Source: Candidatus Allofournierella pullicola
GTDB taxonomy: Bacteria; Bacillota; Clostridia; Oscillospirales; Ruminococcaceae
NCBI GenBank assembly: GCA_019114225.1
Contig: DXFW01000018.1
Span: 1 to 64,000 of the forward strand
DNA length: 64,000 nucleotides
Direction of reading: 5' to 3'
Shown here: in pieces, positions 39,999 through 48,718 of the stretch
How the letters are laid out: each line of letters opens with the position of its first letter
How positions within the stretch are numbered: position 1 is the stretch's first letter
Notes under the pieces: model-generated
The model's input: only the letters and a program-made list of their open reading frames with translations
Databases searched by the model: none
What the model was told of the DNA's origin: nothing
Made by a program: the position numbers and the translations under genes

Positions 39999-41057
39999 TT
40001 AATCGCCCACGCCTACCAGCAGGGTGGCGATATCGTCCGGGGCAAGGCCGTAACGCACGCCCTCGATGATGTGCACGATGTTGGTAAGCTCGTTTTCGGC
40101 CAAAAAGATGTAGCAGAACAGCACCACGCTGGGGTTGGTGGAAAAGCGCAGCTTTTTCAAATGCCAGCGGTAGTCGATCTTGCGCACGCCCTCTTCGATG
40201 TAATCGAAACTCGCCCCGTAGAATTCAGAAGCGTAGGGCGTATTCACCAGCCGGTGGATGACATCCTGCGCGTCCTGGGCGTCCATGAGGTTGTCCAGCT
40301 GGCGCGGGGTCATGTTGGAGACGCTCAGGCTGACCCGCTTTTTGATGAAGGCCCGGTCGGCGCGAAGCACACTCTTGAGGCGGTAGATGTCCGCGATGGT
40401 CCGCAGATCGCTCTGCCGGCGCAGCAGATAGAGCATTTCTTCTTTGCTCTTGCCCGAAAGTTTGGTGTCGGCAATCTGTTCCACCTGGCTGTTCACAAAG
40501 CTGTCCAGAGCCGCTTCCAGCTCCAGCAGGCCGCTGTTTTCCAGCGCAAAGTCCGGGTCGTCGGCAAACGGCTGAAGGACCTTTGCATAGGGAGTTCCCT
40601 CCAGCGCCAGCACCAGCATTTTGAAGCTGGTGGCCATGGACATGGCGTTCAGGTTCAGGCAGGAATGCTTTTTGATGAAGTCCGGCATGGTGTAGATGGA
40701 TACATCCCCGTCCGGCGCATGAAGCTCCTGCAGGCGGGTGGTGATGGCCTGCACCTCGCTGCGGATGATGAAGTAACGATAAAAGTCGTGGCCGATGTTC
40801 ATTTCGTACCGGCACAGGGAGGCGTACTGCTCAAACAGGTTGAGCCGCAAAAGCGTCTCCAGCTGGGCACGGTGAGTGGTGGCCGGGTTGGCTGCCTGAA
40901 GTGCCTCGGAATAGGAAGTCCGGGTCTTGAGGTAGCTGATCAGATCCGGCAGGTCACGGCAGTTCAGCAGTTCCTGATAGTTCCGTGCCGTGAGCCGGCG
41001 GCCATACATCGCCCGCGCCTTTGCCAAAATGGCGTTGGACGCCTGGGTGTTGCCCAT
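39999..41057 (-). CDS. ntpC: V-type ATP synthase subunit C
   Basis: 352 residues, all helical, as expected for subunit C/AC39, the socket that joins the rotor shaft to the K ring. Recognisable parts include NAILAKARAMYGRRLTARNYQELL at the start, YSEALQAANPATTHRAQLE, FYRYFIIRSEVQAI, DFIKKHSCLNL and the final EGVRYGLAPDDIATLLVG. The ATG at 41057 follows the stop of the G subunit by one base, so the two are coupled. Confidence 0.92.
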   Translation of the reverse strand: MGNTQASNAILAKARAMYGRRLTARNYQELLNCRDLPDLISYLKTRTSYSEALQAANPATTHRAQLETLLRLNLFEQYASLCRYEMNIGHDFYRYFIIRSEVQAITTRLQELHAPDGDVSIYTMPDFIKKHSCLNLNAMSMATSFKMLVLALEGTPYAKVLQPFADDPDFALENSGLLELEAALDSFVNSQVEQIADTKLSGKSKEEMLYLLRRQSDLRTIADIYRLKSVLRADRAFIKKRVSLSVSNMTPRQLDNLMDAQDAQDVIHRLVNTPYASEFYGASFDYIEEGVRKIDYRWHLKKLRFSTNPSVVLFCYIFLAENELTNIVHIIEGVRYGLAPDDIATLLVGVGD

Positions 41058-41058
41058 G

Positions 41059-41385
41059 TTACTGCCCCCCGCCCAACACCCGGGTCAGGATGGTATCGAC
41101 CCAGGCGTCTTTGTTTTTTTGCAGCTGCTGGTCCAGCTGGTCCAGGATCTGCTGTTTGCGCTTTGCCTGGGCGGCAAGCTCACCTTCAGCGCGGGTTTTC
41201 TCTGCCTGGGCAAACTCGTCCACGTCGCGGCGCATATCTTCCATGGCCTGCTCTTCCATCTGCTTTGCCTTAGCGGCCTTATCGGCCTGCGCTTTTTGGC
41301 GATACTCCTCGGTGGCCTGGGTGCGTGCCCGCTCCTCCTCGTCGATCTTTAAAATGGCGCGCAGCAGTTCATTGGTGCCATTCAT
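41059..41385 (-). CDS. ntpG: V-type ATP synthase subunit G/H (peripheral stalk)
   Basis: 108 residues, almost wholly charged coiled-coil (ILKIDEEERARTQATEEY, AKAKQMEEQAMEDM, KRKQQILDQLDQQLQ), ending TILTRVLGGGQ as in subunit G/H. It pairs with subunit E in the peripheral stalk. The start at 41385 (MNGTNELL) follows GGAGATG; the frame upstream to 41412 is not needed. First gene of the operon, about 110 bases after the promoter at 41494-41522. Confidence 0.85.
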   Translation of the reverse strand: MNGTNELLRAILKIDEEERARTQATEEYRQKAQADKAAKAKQMEEQAMEDMRRDVDEFAQAEKTRAEGELAAQAKRKQQILDQLDQQLQKNKDAWVDTILTRVLGGGQ

Positions 41386-41493
41386 AGTAAAACATCTCCT
41401 TCCAAAAAACACAGGAACAACGCCTGCCGTTGCGAATTCCGGTTTGGCTCTTTCTTATATATAATATAAGTATCGAAAAGCCAAATCAGCTTT

Positions 41494-41522
41494 ATTATAA
41501 ACCCATTTGAAATGTGAAACAA
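41494..41522 (-). promoter_or_regulatory. Promoter of the V-type ATPase operon
   Basis: TTGTTT (41522-41517), 17-base spacer and TATAAT (41499-41494) on the - strand. Its leader contains a hairpin (arms GATTTGGC near 41488 and GCCAAACC near 41445) with an inner TTATAT palindrome. Confidence 0.7.
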
Positions 41523-41576
41523 GGGCTTTGGATTTTTTCGTCAACTTACACATTTCCTTTTTCTTTGAGTGAGGGC

Positions 41577-41605
41577 TTGACAATGAATTTTTTCTTTGCT
41601 ATAAT
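41577..41605 (+). promoter_or_regulatory. Promoter of tRNA-Ala(GGC)
   Basis: TTGACA (41577-41582), 17-base spacer and TATAAT (41600-41605): a perfect consensus, diverging from the ATPase promoter. Confidence 0.9.
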
Positions 41606-41639
41606 TGCGGAGCAGTCTTGAAACGGCGGCACCAAATAT

Positions 41640-41715
<76 letters not shown>

Positions 41716-41718
41716 AAC

Positions 41719-41766
41719 AAAACCGGTCAACGAAACCAAAAAGGCTCGTTGGCCGGTTTTTGTTTT
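41719..41766 (+). terminator. Terminator of tRNA-Ala(GGC)
   Basis: AAAACCGGTCAACGA pairs with TCGTTGGCCGGTTTT, followed by TTGTTTT. Confidence 0.85.
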
Positions 41767-41782
41767 CAATGTTTCAGCAAAA

Positions 41783-41827
41783 GGCTCCCACGGACAGTTT
41801 GAGTCCGCGGGAGCCTCTTGTTTTTTT
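41783..41827. terminator. Terminator at the end of the duplicated-domain gene
   Basis: GGCTCCCACGGAC pairs with GTCCGCGGGAGCC (one mismatch). T runs lie on the + side and a shorter one on the - side. Confidence 0.75.
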
Positions 41828-42327
41828 CACAAACCAGTCTGTTCCTCTGTGAACGAGGGCCGATTATCTTTGGATGACCCGGATTCGGGCAGAGAGGTTT
41901 CCACCGCGCTGTCCATCAGGCGCAACAGTTCCATGGCGCTGCGGAAATTGGCCTTCTGATCTTTTTCCGCCCACACCACCGTGCCCTGCCAGGTGGCATT
42001 CTGCCGGTGCGTTACATGCACAACAAAGGTGGCCATATGCCCTTTGTTCCCCACAAGTTCTTCCCTGCTCATTAAGCGTGTCACCTCTTTCTTTTCTGCC
42101 GCCGGAAGCATTCCGCCAAAGCTCCGCAGACGTTTGGACGCTTGCGGATAGCCCAGCTGATCACACAGGCGGTCCATCATCACGATCAGTTCGAGCACAC
42201 TGCGAAAAGGCTGCGCTTCGGCGGCATAATAGTGAAAAAGCCGCCCCCGGTAATCGCCGTTTTGGGCCTTATCTACGCACACACAGCACAAATCCGGCGC
42301 TGCGTCACGAAACGCCTGGGTCTGCAC
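41827..42327 (-). CDS. Protein with two copies of a small domain, paired with a BTAD regulator
   Basis: 166 residues, no membrane segment. Two halves show the same layout. The first is DLCCVCVDKAQNGDYRGRLF followed by PFRSVLELIVMMDRL (residues about 10-60). The second is TFVVHVTHRQNATWQGTVVW followed by NFRSAMELLRLMDSA (about 97-145). The shared pattern is a strand, Q-N, an aromatic, a Gly-turn, a strand and F-R-S-x-x-E-L-x-x-x-M-D. I do not know a named function. It diverges from the BTAD regulator at 42585, a pairing that suggests they act together. The start is GTG 42327, 9 bases after GGGGAGG; GTG 42333 is the alternative. Confidence 0.6.
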   Translation of the reverse strand: MQTQAFRDAAPDLCCVCVDKAQNGDYRGRLFHYYAAEAQPFRSVLELIVMMDRLCDQLGYPQASKRLRSFGGMLPAAEKKEVTRLMSREELVGNKGHMATFVVHVTHRQNATWQGTVVWAEKDQKANFRSAMELLRLMDSAVETSLPESGSSKDNRPSFTEEQTGL

Positions 42328-42584
42328 AAGCACCCGCCTCCCCTGTTTCCTGCGCGGACGGCCGCGCCCGCTCTTGCTTTTCCTTCGCGGGTGTCTGCCC
42401 GCGTAAATAACAGTATACCGCAGACGGGTTAATCAACAGGTTAATTTTTCGGGCAGTTCAAAACCCAATTGAGGTCTGTACTCCGTTTTGTGCCCTTGCT
42501 AAAAAAGTGGGATACGGTTATATTTAGAAGAGAAACGATATGCCGTCCGCTTTTGACCTGCCGGCGGAAAGGAGGGATGTTCAG

Positions 42585-43823
42585 ATGGGCGACGCGATCT
42601 CTGCTTTGCAGATCCGAATGCTGGGTGATTTCTCGATCACATACCACGGGCAGCGGCTGTGCTTAAAAAACAGCCTGACCACAAAAAGCATGATCGCACT
42701 GCAGCTTCTGCTGTACCGGGGAGAGGCGGGCGCCGCCAGAGAAACCCTGGTGGACGCCTTGTTTTACAACGACAACAGCGCCGACCCGCTGAACAACCTG
42801 AAAGTGACGGTTTCGAATCTGCGGCGTTTCCTGGCCGGTGCCGGGCTGCCGCCGGAAATGACCGTGCGCGCCAAAAGCAAGCGGTATTATTTTTCTTCGC
42901 CGGAACCGGTCTGGCTGGACACGGCCGCTTTTGACAAATGGCTTGAAAAGGCAGGTTCCACCGCCGATGAAGAAGAAAAGTGCGCCTGCCTGCTGGAAGC
43001 CTGCAACTTGTATGCGGGGGACTTTCTGCCCCATCTGGCGGCAGAGGACTGGGCCGCCGTTGCCGCGGCCCATTACCGGCAGCGCTATTTTGACTGTGTG
43101 CGGCAGCTTGCGGAACTGCTGAAAAAGCAGGAGCGCTGGGAGGAATTGCTGGCCATTGCCACGCAGGCGGCGAGTCTTCACCATCTGGAAGAACTGCAGT
43201 GTTTGCGGATCGACTGTCTGATGAGGCTGGGCCGCTACCAGCAGGCAAAGGAGGTCTACGACCAGACCGTGCGGGAATTGGAGGACGAATTTTCCGTCAC
43301 GCCTGGTCAGGCACTGGTGGAGCGATTCCATCAGCTGAATCTCGCCGGCAAGGTGGGCTATGAAACTGTTCAGGAACTGAGCGGCCAACTGCAGGAAAGC
43401 ACTCCCGCCCGGGGCGCTTACTATTGCAGCTATCCCGGCTTCATCGACGTGTACCGCGCGTGCAGCCGCATGCTGGAACGCACCGGACAAAGTGCCTATC
43501 TTTTGCTGTATTGGCTGACCGATTCGCACGGGCAGACCCTTGAAGACGCGCAAAAAGCCGCGCTCGCAGCGCCAAAGCTGAAGGCAGCCATCGGGGCCAG
43601 CCTGCGCCGGGGCGACGTGTTCACCCAGTACGGGCGGGACCGCTTCCTGGTGATCCTGGTGGGCACCAGCCGGGAAAACTGCGACCTTGTGGACAAACGG
43701 ATCCTGCAGAAATACAAGGAGGACGCCGCCAGGGGCATAAGTTTCCGGCACACGCTGCACCCTCTGGGCCCGGTCGAACTGGATCTGAATGACGGCCGTA
43801 TTTGGCGCCCCAGCGGCAAGTGA
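42585..43823 (+). CDS. BTAD (SARP-like) regulator with a degenerate GGDEF-type end
   Basis: 412 residues. Residues about 1-95 are an OmpR-type winged helix (ALQIRMLGDFSITYHG, KSMIALQLLLYRGE, NNLKVTVSNLRRFLA). Residues about 110-255 form the bacterial transcriptional activation domain (BTAD) of TPR-like helices (CLLEACNLYAGDFLPHL, LRIDCLMRLGRYQQAKEVYDQT). The C-terminal about 110 residues look like a GGDEF-type nucleotide cyclase fold with the active site lost: GDVFTQYGRDRFLVILVGT stands where GGDEF would be. Unlike Streptomyces SARPs it has no ATPase domain. The start at 42585 follows AAGGAGGG by 8 bases. It likely controls the divergent gene or a larger set. Confidence 0.75.
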   Translation: MGDAISALQIRMLGDFSITYHGQRLCLKNSLTTKSMIALQLLLYRGEAGAARETLVDALFYNDNSADPLNNLKVTVSNLRRFLAGAGLPPEMTVRAKSKRYYFSSPEPVWLDTAAFDKWLEKAGSTADEEEKCACLLEACNLYAGDFLPHLAAEDWAAVAAAHYRQRYFDCVRQLAELLKKQERWEELLAIATQAASLHHLEELQCLRIDCLMRLGRYQQAKEVYDQTVRELEDEFSVTPGQALVERFHQLNLAGKVGYETVQELSGQLQESTPARGAYYCSYPGFIDVYRACSRMLERTGQSAYLLLYWLTDSHGQTLEDAQKAALAAPKLKAAIGASLRRGDVFTQYGRDRFLVILVGTSRENCDLVDKRILQKYKEDAARGISFRHTLHPLGPVELDLNDGRIWRPSGK

Positions 43824-43910
43824 TGATTCAAAGCATTTCCCATGCCGCAGCGGCGGGCAGCGCCGGGAAACAACGCGTCATAAACTCCAGAAGCTCAAAA
43901 AGTGAAAAGT

Positions 43911-43952
43911 AAAAGCCGGCGGTTTCTTCAATTGAAGCCGCCGGCTTTTTGC
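43911..43952. terminator. Terminator after the BTAD regulator
   Basis: AAAGCCGGCGG with inner CTTCAATTGAAG pairs with CCGCCGGCTTT, then TTGCC; A-rich on the other side. A second hairpin (GGAATGCCGGG/CCCGGCATTCC, 43957-43992) probably ends the converging amylase operon. Nothing else is seen in 43824-44025. Confidence 0.85.
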
Positions 43953-44025
43953 CTGCAGGAATGCCGGGTGCCTTCCGGCGCCCGGCATTCCAATTTCCTG
44001 AACGATTCTGTAAAGCGCCTGCGTC

Positions 44026-45333
44026 TTACTCCACCCGCCAGAAATAAGCGCTGTAGGGAGCGAGACGGCTGCCGCCGCCAAAGTCATGGGGTTCGCCGGT
44101 GATGAGGTCGGTGGCACGGCCGGCGCCAGCGTCAAAGTGAGCGGTGTATTCCTCGCCGTCGGCGTTCACCGCAACGATGACCCGCTCGCCCTCCACCGCC
44201 CGCTGGAACACCAGCTGGCGGTTGGTCAGCGCAAGGGTGCGGTAATCCCCTTCGCACAGGGCACGGCTGGACGCGCGAGCTGCCGCAAGCGCAGCCACCC
44301 ATTCGGTCAGTTCGCTTTTCTGCGGCCCATCCAGCGCAGGACGCAAAGCGGCATCGCCGTCCCGCTTTTTGCCCGTCTGCCCCCACTCGCTGCCGTAATA
44401 CACCGCAGGGGTGCCAGGCATGCCAAACAAAAGGCCGTAGGCCGGGCGGATGTGGGCTGGGTTCGTCAGAATGCTGGCGATACGCTCCACATCGTGGTTA
44501 TCCAGGAAGGCCAGCAGGTGCCTGCCTTTATAGAGCGTCCACTGTTCGGGGCCAAACTGACGGTTCAGACTGTGGCCGATCTCGAACATGTTCATGCAGT
44601 TGAAGCTGGAATAAAGGCCCTTGTAGCATTCGTAATTGGTCACCGAATGGCAGGCATGGTCGTTCATCCAGCGGTTGTAATCGCCGTGGAGCGTCTCCCC
44701 CATCAGCACAAATTCCGGCTTCAGCGAATCTGTAAAGCCGCGCAGCTTTGCAAGAAACTCCGGCGAGAGGCAGTAGGCCACGTCCAGCCGCAGGCCGTCG
44801 ATATCGTACTCTTCCACCCAGTTTTTCACCGCAGCAAAGAGATGATCCACCACCGTCGGGTTGTTCAGGTTCAGCTTCACCAGTTCGTTGTGGCCTTCCC
44901 AGCCTTCGTACCAGAAGCCGTCGTTGTATTCGGTGTTTCCGTCAAAGCTCAGATGGAACCAATCCTTGTACGGGCTGTCCCACTTCTTTTGACGCACATC
45001 TTCAAAAGCCCAGAAGCCCCGGCCCACATGATTGAACACACCGTCCAGCATGACGCGGATACCCGCCTGATGGAAGGCGTCACACACCCGCTTCAAATCC
45101 TCGCCCGTGCCCAAGCGGCAATCCACCCGGAAATAGTCCCGGGTGTCGTAGCCGTGCTTGTCGCTCTCAAACACCGGGTTCAGCAGCACGCAGGTCATGT
45201 TCAGCGCGCGGATGTGCTCCACCCAGTCCAGCAGATTCAGCAGCCGGTGCTCGCACACGCCGTCGTTGTATTCCGGCGCGCCGCACAGGCCCAGAGGATA
45301 GATCTGATAAACATTTGCCCGGTCAAACCACAT
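44026..45333 (-). CDS. Alpha-amylase family glycosyl hydrolase (GH13)
   Basis: 435 residues. The (beta/alpha)8 barrel carries conserved regions: VMLDGVFNHVGRG (region I), IDGLRLDVAYCL with the nucleophile Asp (II), EFVLMGETLHGDY with the acid Glu (III) and LLAFLDNHDVERI with the third Asp (IV). A short C-terminal beta domain ends the protein. There is no signal peptide, so it is cytoplasmic; the small size and YQIYPLGLCG start resemble neopullulanase/cyclomaltodextrinase-like or alpha-glucosidase members that act on imported maltodextrins. It lies 12 bases after the AI-2E-type exporter gene. Confidence 0.85.
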   Translation of the reverse strand: MWFDRANVYQIYPLGLCGAPEYNDGVCEHRLLNLLDWVEHIRALNMTCVLLNPVFESDKHGYDTRDYFRVDCRLGTGEDLKRVCDAFHQAGIRVMLDGVFNHVGRGFWAFEDVRQKKWDSPYKDWFHLSFDGNTEYNDGFWYEGWEGHNELVKLNLNNPTVVDHLFAAVKNWVEEYDIDGLRLDVAYCLSPEFLAKLRGFTDSLKPEFVLMGETLHGDYNRWMNDHACHSVTNYECYKGLYSSFNCMNMFEIGHSLNRQFGPEQWTLYKGRHLLAFLDNHDVERIASILTNPAHIRPAYGLLFGMPGTPAVYYGSEWGQTGKKRDGDAALRPALDGPQKSELTEWVAALAAARASSRALCEGDYRTLALTNRQLVFQRAVEGERVIVAVNADGEEYTAHFDAGAGRATDLITGEPHDFGGGSRLAPYSAYFWRVE

Positions 45334-45345
45334 GTTCGGTTCCTT

Positions 45346-46539
45346 TCAGGGCCGCACAGGCCCGGGGGTATTTTCTTCGGTCGCGCTGTTTTCACCGGCG
45401 GCAGGTTCCTGGGGAAGCGGGTCACCGTTTTTGTCGATCCCTTTGGCCTTGAGGCGGCGGGCCAGCATATCGCTGGTGAGAGAATAGAGCACGGCAAAGG
45501 TGGGCACACCGATGACCATGCCCACAAATCCGAACAGGCCGCCGCCCACGATGATGGCCACCAGCACCCAGATGGCCGACAGGCCGGTGGAGTCGCCCAG
45601 GATCTTGGGACCGAGGATGTTGCCGTCGAACTGCTGCAGGATGAGGATGAGCACGCCGAACTCGATGGCCACAATGGGGTCCACCATCAGCAGGATCATC
45701 ACACTGGGAATGGCGCCGATGAAGGGGCCAAAGAACGGAATGACGTTGGTGACGCCCACCACCACGCTGATGAGCAGCGCGAAGGGCATTTTGAACAGGC
45801 TCATCAGAACGAAGCACAGCACACCGATGATGGCGCTGTCGATCAGTTTGCCGTAGATGAAGCCGTTGAACACCCGGTTGGCGTTGCTGCACACGGTGAG
45901 CATGCGGCGCGCCTTTTTCATGGGCAGGAAGGCGTAGATGACTTTGCGCATTTGCCCCAGCAGCCGCTGCTTGCCCATGAGCATATACACCGAAGCGATG
46001 AAGGCCGTGAGGGCGGACACCAGGCCGCTGCCCACCGCCATGCTGTAATCCAGCAGCTGAGGCATGAAGGAGCGCAGCAGATCGGTGGCCTGCTTCATCA
46101 AATCGGTGTAGGAGAGCATCATGCCCTCGATGAGTTCTTCGTCCAGGTGGAAACGGGTGGACACCTCTGCCACAAAGGTGTTCAGGCTTTGCAGATAGGC
46201 ATTGAGGTTGTTGCCCAGCACCATCACGCTCTGCACCACCTGCGGCAGAACAAAGCTGAGCAGCACGCTGAACAGCGCGATGGCCAGCAGGTAGCTCACC
46301 GCAATGCTCAGGCCCCGCTTCATGGAGAATTTCTCTTCAAAAAAGCGCACGGGGCCGTCCAGCAGGTAGGCGATCACAAAACCGCCCACAAAAGGCGAAA
46401 GAACGCCCAGCACTCCGTTGATTGCCTGACGCACCAAATCCAGGTTGGACATGGCCAGGTAGAAGGAGATACCAATGATCACCACCGCAAGGTTGGAAAA
46501 GAAATTCGGGTTGGGCCTCCATCTGTTGTTCTGATTCAT
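45346..46539 (-). CDS. AI-2E-family (PerM-like) membrane exporter
   Basis: 397 residues with about eight membrane helices and the family's long soluble segment (residues about 85-160) between the third and fourth helices. Diagnostic parts include FVGGFVIAYLLDGPVRFFEE near the start and GVTNVIPFFGPFIGAIPSVMILLMVDP in the second half, then FDGNILGPKILGDSTGLSAIWVLVAI. Family members export AI-2 or ions; which one cannot be read from sequence. A Pro/Glu-rich tail follows. The start is ATG 46539. Confidence 0.88.
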   Translation of the reverse strand: MNQNNRWRPNPNFFSNLAVVIIGISFYLAMSNLDLVRQAINGVLGVLSPFVGGFVIAYLLDGPVRFFEEKFSMKRGLSIAVSYLLAIALFSVLLSFVLPQVVQSVMVLGNNLNAYLQSLNTFVAEVSTRFHLDEELIEGMMLSYTDLMKQATDLLRSFMPQLLDYSMAVGSGLVSALTAFIASVYMLMGKQRLLGQMRKVIYAFLPMKKARRMLTVCSNANRVFNGFIYGKLIDSAIIGVLCFVLMSLFKMPFALLISVVVGVTNVIPFFGPFIGAIPSVMILLMVDPIVAIEFGVLILILQQFDGNILGPKILGDSTGLSAIWVLVAIIVGGGLFGFVGMVIGVPTFAVLYSLTSDMLARRLKAKGIDKNGDPLPQEPAAGENSATEENTPGPVRP

Positions 46540-46585
46540 TCACACCGTTCCTTTTCTTTGGATTTTCCGCAATGTATCCCGCAAT

Positions 46586-47128
46586 TCACAAAAAGCGCCG
46601 CAGCAGCGGGCGCATGCGCAGCGCATAGGCCCGGATCAGGTTGTTCAGAGCCGCGTCGTAGACCCAGAAGCACACATTGGCCAGCACCAGCAGCCCGGCC
46701 AGCGCGGCGGGCGCGGTGTGGGCAAATTCCTGCACGATGGCCTGGATGGGCAGGATATACAGCACCACTCCGTAGCAGGCAAAGACCAGCGCGTTGAACA
46801 CCATTGTTTTGACCACTGCCCGCAGCCAGCGCCAGGGGATACGCTGCAGATAGGCTTTCAGCAGCGGGTAATGCCCCAGCAGGAACACAAAGATGAAGGC
46901 GCTCTCTTTGTCTGGCACAAAGAGAATGCTCAGCAATGAAAGGGCGGCGTAACTCACCCATGCAAGGCGCATGCCGCACTCCATGGCGATGGGCACCAGC
47001 AGAATGCCGCCCATCGCCGGGGCACAGAAGGTGGCGAAGGGCAGCACACTGCCGCCCAACATCAGCGTCATGGCCAGCGCGCACAGCACGCCGCACAGGG
47101 CGATCCGCCCGCTTTTTCTCCGGCGCAT
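46586..47128 (-). CDS. Six-helix membrane protein, possibly ECF substrate-binding type
   Basis: 180 residues. It opens SGRIALCGVLCALAMTLMLGGSVLPFATFCAPAMGGILL (two helices) and carries FVPDKESAFIFVFLLGHYPLLKAYLQRI, then helices to the end. The GVLCALAM start and helix spacing look like S-components of energy-coupling factor importers, but no ligand is indicated. It is the last gene of the J-domain/DUF5685 cluster, beginning 2 bases after the J-domain gene stop (TGA at 47131-47133). The start at ATG 47128 was chosen over the longer frame to 47167, which overlaps that gene. Confidence 0.6.
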   Translation of the reverse strand: MRRRKSGRIALCGVLCALAMTLMLGGSVLPFATFCAPAMGGILLVPIAMECGMRLAWVSYAALSLLSILFVPDKESAFIFVFLLGHYPLLKAYLQRIPWRWLRAVVKTMVFNALVFACYGVVLYILPIQAIVQEFAHTAPAALAGLLVLANVCFWVYDAALNNLIRAYALRMRPLLRRFL

Positions 47129-47130
47129 GA

Positions 47131-47748
47131 TCAGCACTGGCCGCAATTGCAGCACAGATCCATGCACATCATGGCAGTGCAGATGTCACAGCAGCTGCAC
47201 CCCACCGCATTTGCCTGGGGCCCCGTTCCGTAGGCCCCGTAGGGGTTGCCGGGCATTTGGCCGTTCGCCGTGCTCTGCAGGTTGTGCAGCGCCGCCGCAT
47301 ACTCACGGTTGGTGGGCGCCAGGCGGCAGGCTTCCTGGAAGTAGCGCAGCGCTTCATTCAGCCAGCCTTTGTAATAATAGGCGCTGCCCATCAAAAAGTT
47401 CCATTCCGCGTTGGCGGGTCCGTCGGGCATGGCCTGCAGGCGGGCCAGCGCTTCGTCCACCCTGCCCTGCTGGATCAGCGCCCGGATCTGGGGCAGAGTG
47501 CCGGGGTCGGTCTGCTGCCCGTCCTGCCGGGGGCCGGACTCGCCGGTGTGCGCCGGCGCGCCGCGCAGCTCCGCCATGACCTGGTCAAAGGCGGCGTTGA
47601 TCTCTTCCATCTTCTTCAGCGCGTCCTCCTTCAGGGGGCCGGCCTCATAGTTGTCCGGGTTATACTTCTGCGCCAGCGCGCGGTAGGCAGCTTTTACTTC
47701 GTCCTCGCTCGCGCCCCGCCGCAGGCCCAGCACCTGATATGCGTCCAT
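47131..47748 (-). CDS. J-domain protein with TPR-like middle and cysteine-rich end
   Basis: 205 residues. An N-terminal J domain (YQVLGLRRGASEDEVKAAYRALAQKYNPD, in pieces). The HPD tripeptide is replaced by N-P-D. A TPR-like helical pair follows (NAEWNFLMGSAYYYKGWLNEALRYFQEACRL, about residues 115-150). The end is a Cys cluster, GCSCCDICTAMMCMDLCCNCGQC (8 of 22 residues Cys). The HPD-to-NPD change should weaken Hsp70 stimulation, so it may serve as an anchor or a metal-binding chaperone rather than an ordinary co-chaperone. It follows the DUF5685 gene by 24 bases and is found in this gene order in other Clostridia. Confidence 0.75.
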   Translation of the reverse strand: MDAYQVLGLRRGASEDEVKAAYRALAQKYNPDNYEAGPLKEDALKKMEEINAAFDQVMAELRGAPAHTGESGPRQDGQQTDPGTLPQIRALIQQGRVDEALARLQAMPDGPANAEWNFLMGSAYYYKGWLNEALRYFQEACRLAPTNREYAAALHNLQSTANGQMPGNPYGAYGTGPQANAVGCSCCDICTAMMCMDLCCNCGQC

Positions 47749-47772
47749 GTTTGTTTCCTTTCCGCACCGGCC

Positions 47773-48639
47773 TCACACCGGCGCTGCGTGTTTTTCATGT
47801 TTTGGCGGCTGCCCTGCCCGGCGGATCCCGGCGGGCAGGCCCAGGAAGATGATATTGTCCAGAATGGGGCGGTTGAGTTCCAGCCGCAGCAGATTGTAGC
47901 AGCGGGCCACTTCCCCTGCCGCCAGGCGGCACTGGAGTGTGGCCTGTTCAATGGCGGCAGCCCGGTCCAGCCCCATGCGCAGGAACACATTGTAGCGGCC
48001 TTTTTCCCGGTCTTTGTCGTAGTCCTCGGCAGCGTCCAGCCAGTAGAGTATTTTGCCCAGGAACAGGCCCATGCGCCCCAGAATGTGCACCTGGTCCGGC
48101 TGCACCGCGCATTGTTCCAGAATGGCGGCAGTCATGCGGCCGGTGGGCTCCGCAGCCTCGTCCGGGCTGGTGCAGCCCGCCTGCTCCAGCGTTTGCTGGC
48201 AGACCGTCTGCTCGGCCAGCAGCCTGTCCAGCTCCGGCTGGGCGGCGGCGGCCTTTTTATGTGCCCTGCGAAGCATAAAGCGCAGCGCTCCCGAGGCAAA
48301 CCGCCGGGCGAAGGGTTCATCGGCCAGATCGTCCGTCAGCTTGTACCAGCTGAGCAGCACCAGCGACGCTGCCGCCAGGCGCAGACCTGCGGTGCCCGCA
48401 TGCATGCACCGGCGGCGCAGCGGGTTTGCCATACAGCGTTTCATGCAGGGGCTGCCCTGCTCCCCGCTGAGGCCGTCCGCCAGGAGGGCCACAGTGACCA
48501 GATCATAGTTGAGGAGCATGCGGCTCACAAAGCCGTAGTCTGCCTTCAGCTGCATGCACAGCCCGCAGTATACGGCCCGGTAGCACTCGTACTCCCGCAC
48601 TTTCATTTCGCCTTTGTCGGGGGTGACATAGCCGAACAC
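47773..48639 (-). CDS. DUF5685 family protein
   Basis: 288 residues. The start matches the family: V-F-G-Y-V-T-P-D-K-G-E-M-K-V, then YECYRAVYCGLCMQLKADYG with a Cys pair, and CMKRCMANPLRRRCMHAG. All-helical body with KLTDDLADEPF, ILYWLDAAEDYDKDREKGRYNVFL. The function is unknown; the Asp-rich helices look like a prenyl-synthase-like metal site, but this is only resemblance. The start is GTG 48639, behind AAAGGGG; the frame is open upstream to 48723, but families begin here. The first gene of the cluster with the J-domain and membrane proteins. Confidence 0.75.
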   Translation of the reverse strand: MFGYVTPDKGEMKVREYECYRAVYCGLCMQLKADYGFVSRMLLNYDLVTVALLADGLSGEQGSPCMKRCMANPLRRRCMHAGTAGLRLAAASLVLLSWYKLTDDLADEPFARRFASGALRFMLRRAHKKAAAAQPELDRLLAEQTVCQQTLEQAGCTSPDEAAEPTGRMTAAILEQCAVQPDQVHILGRMGLFLGKILYWLDAAEDYDKDREKGRYNVFLRMGLDRAAAIEQATLQCRLAAGEVARCYNLLRLELNRPILDNIIFLGLPAGIRRAGQPPKHEKHAAPV

Positions 48640-48718
48640 GCCGCGCGCCCCTTTCCACAGAAAATGGGCTGACAGCCGCCTGCTCCACCGTGCGGAGAGC
48701 AGCGCTGTCAACCCTATT

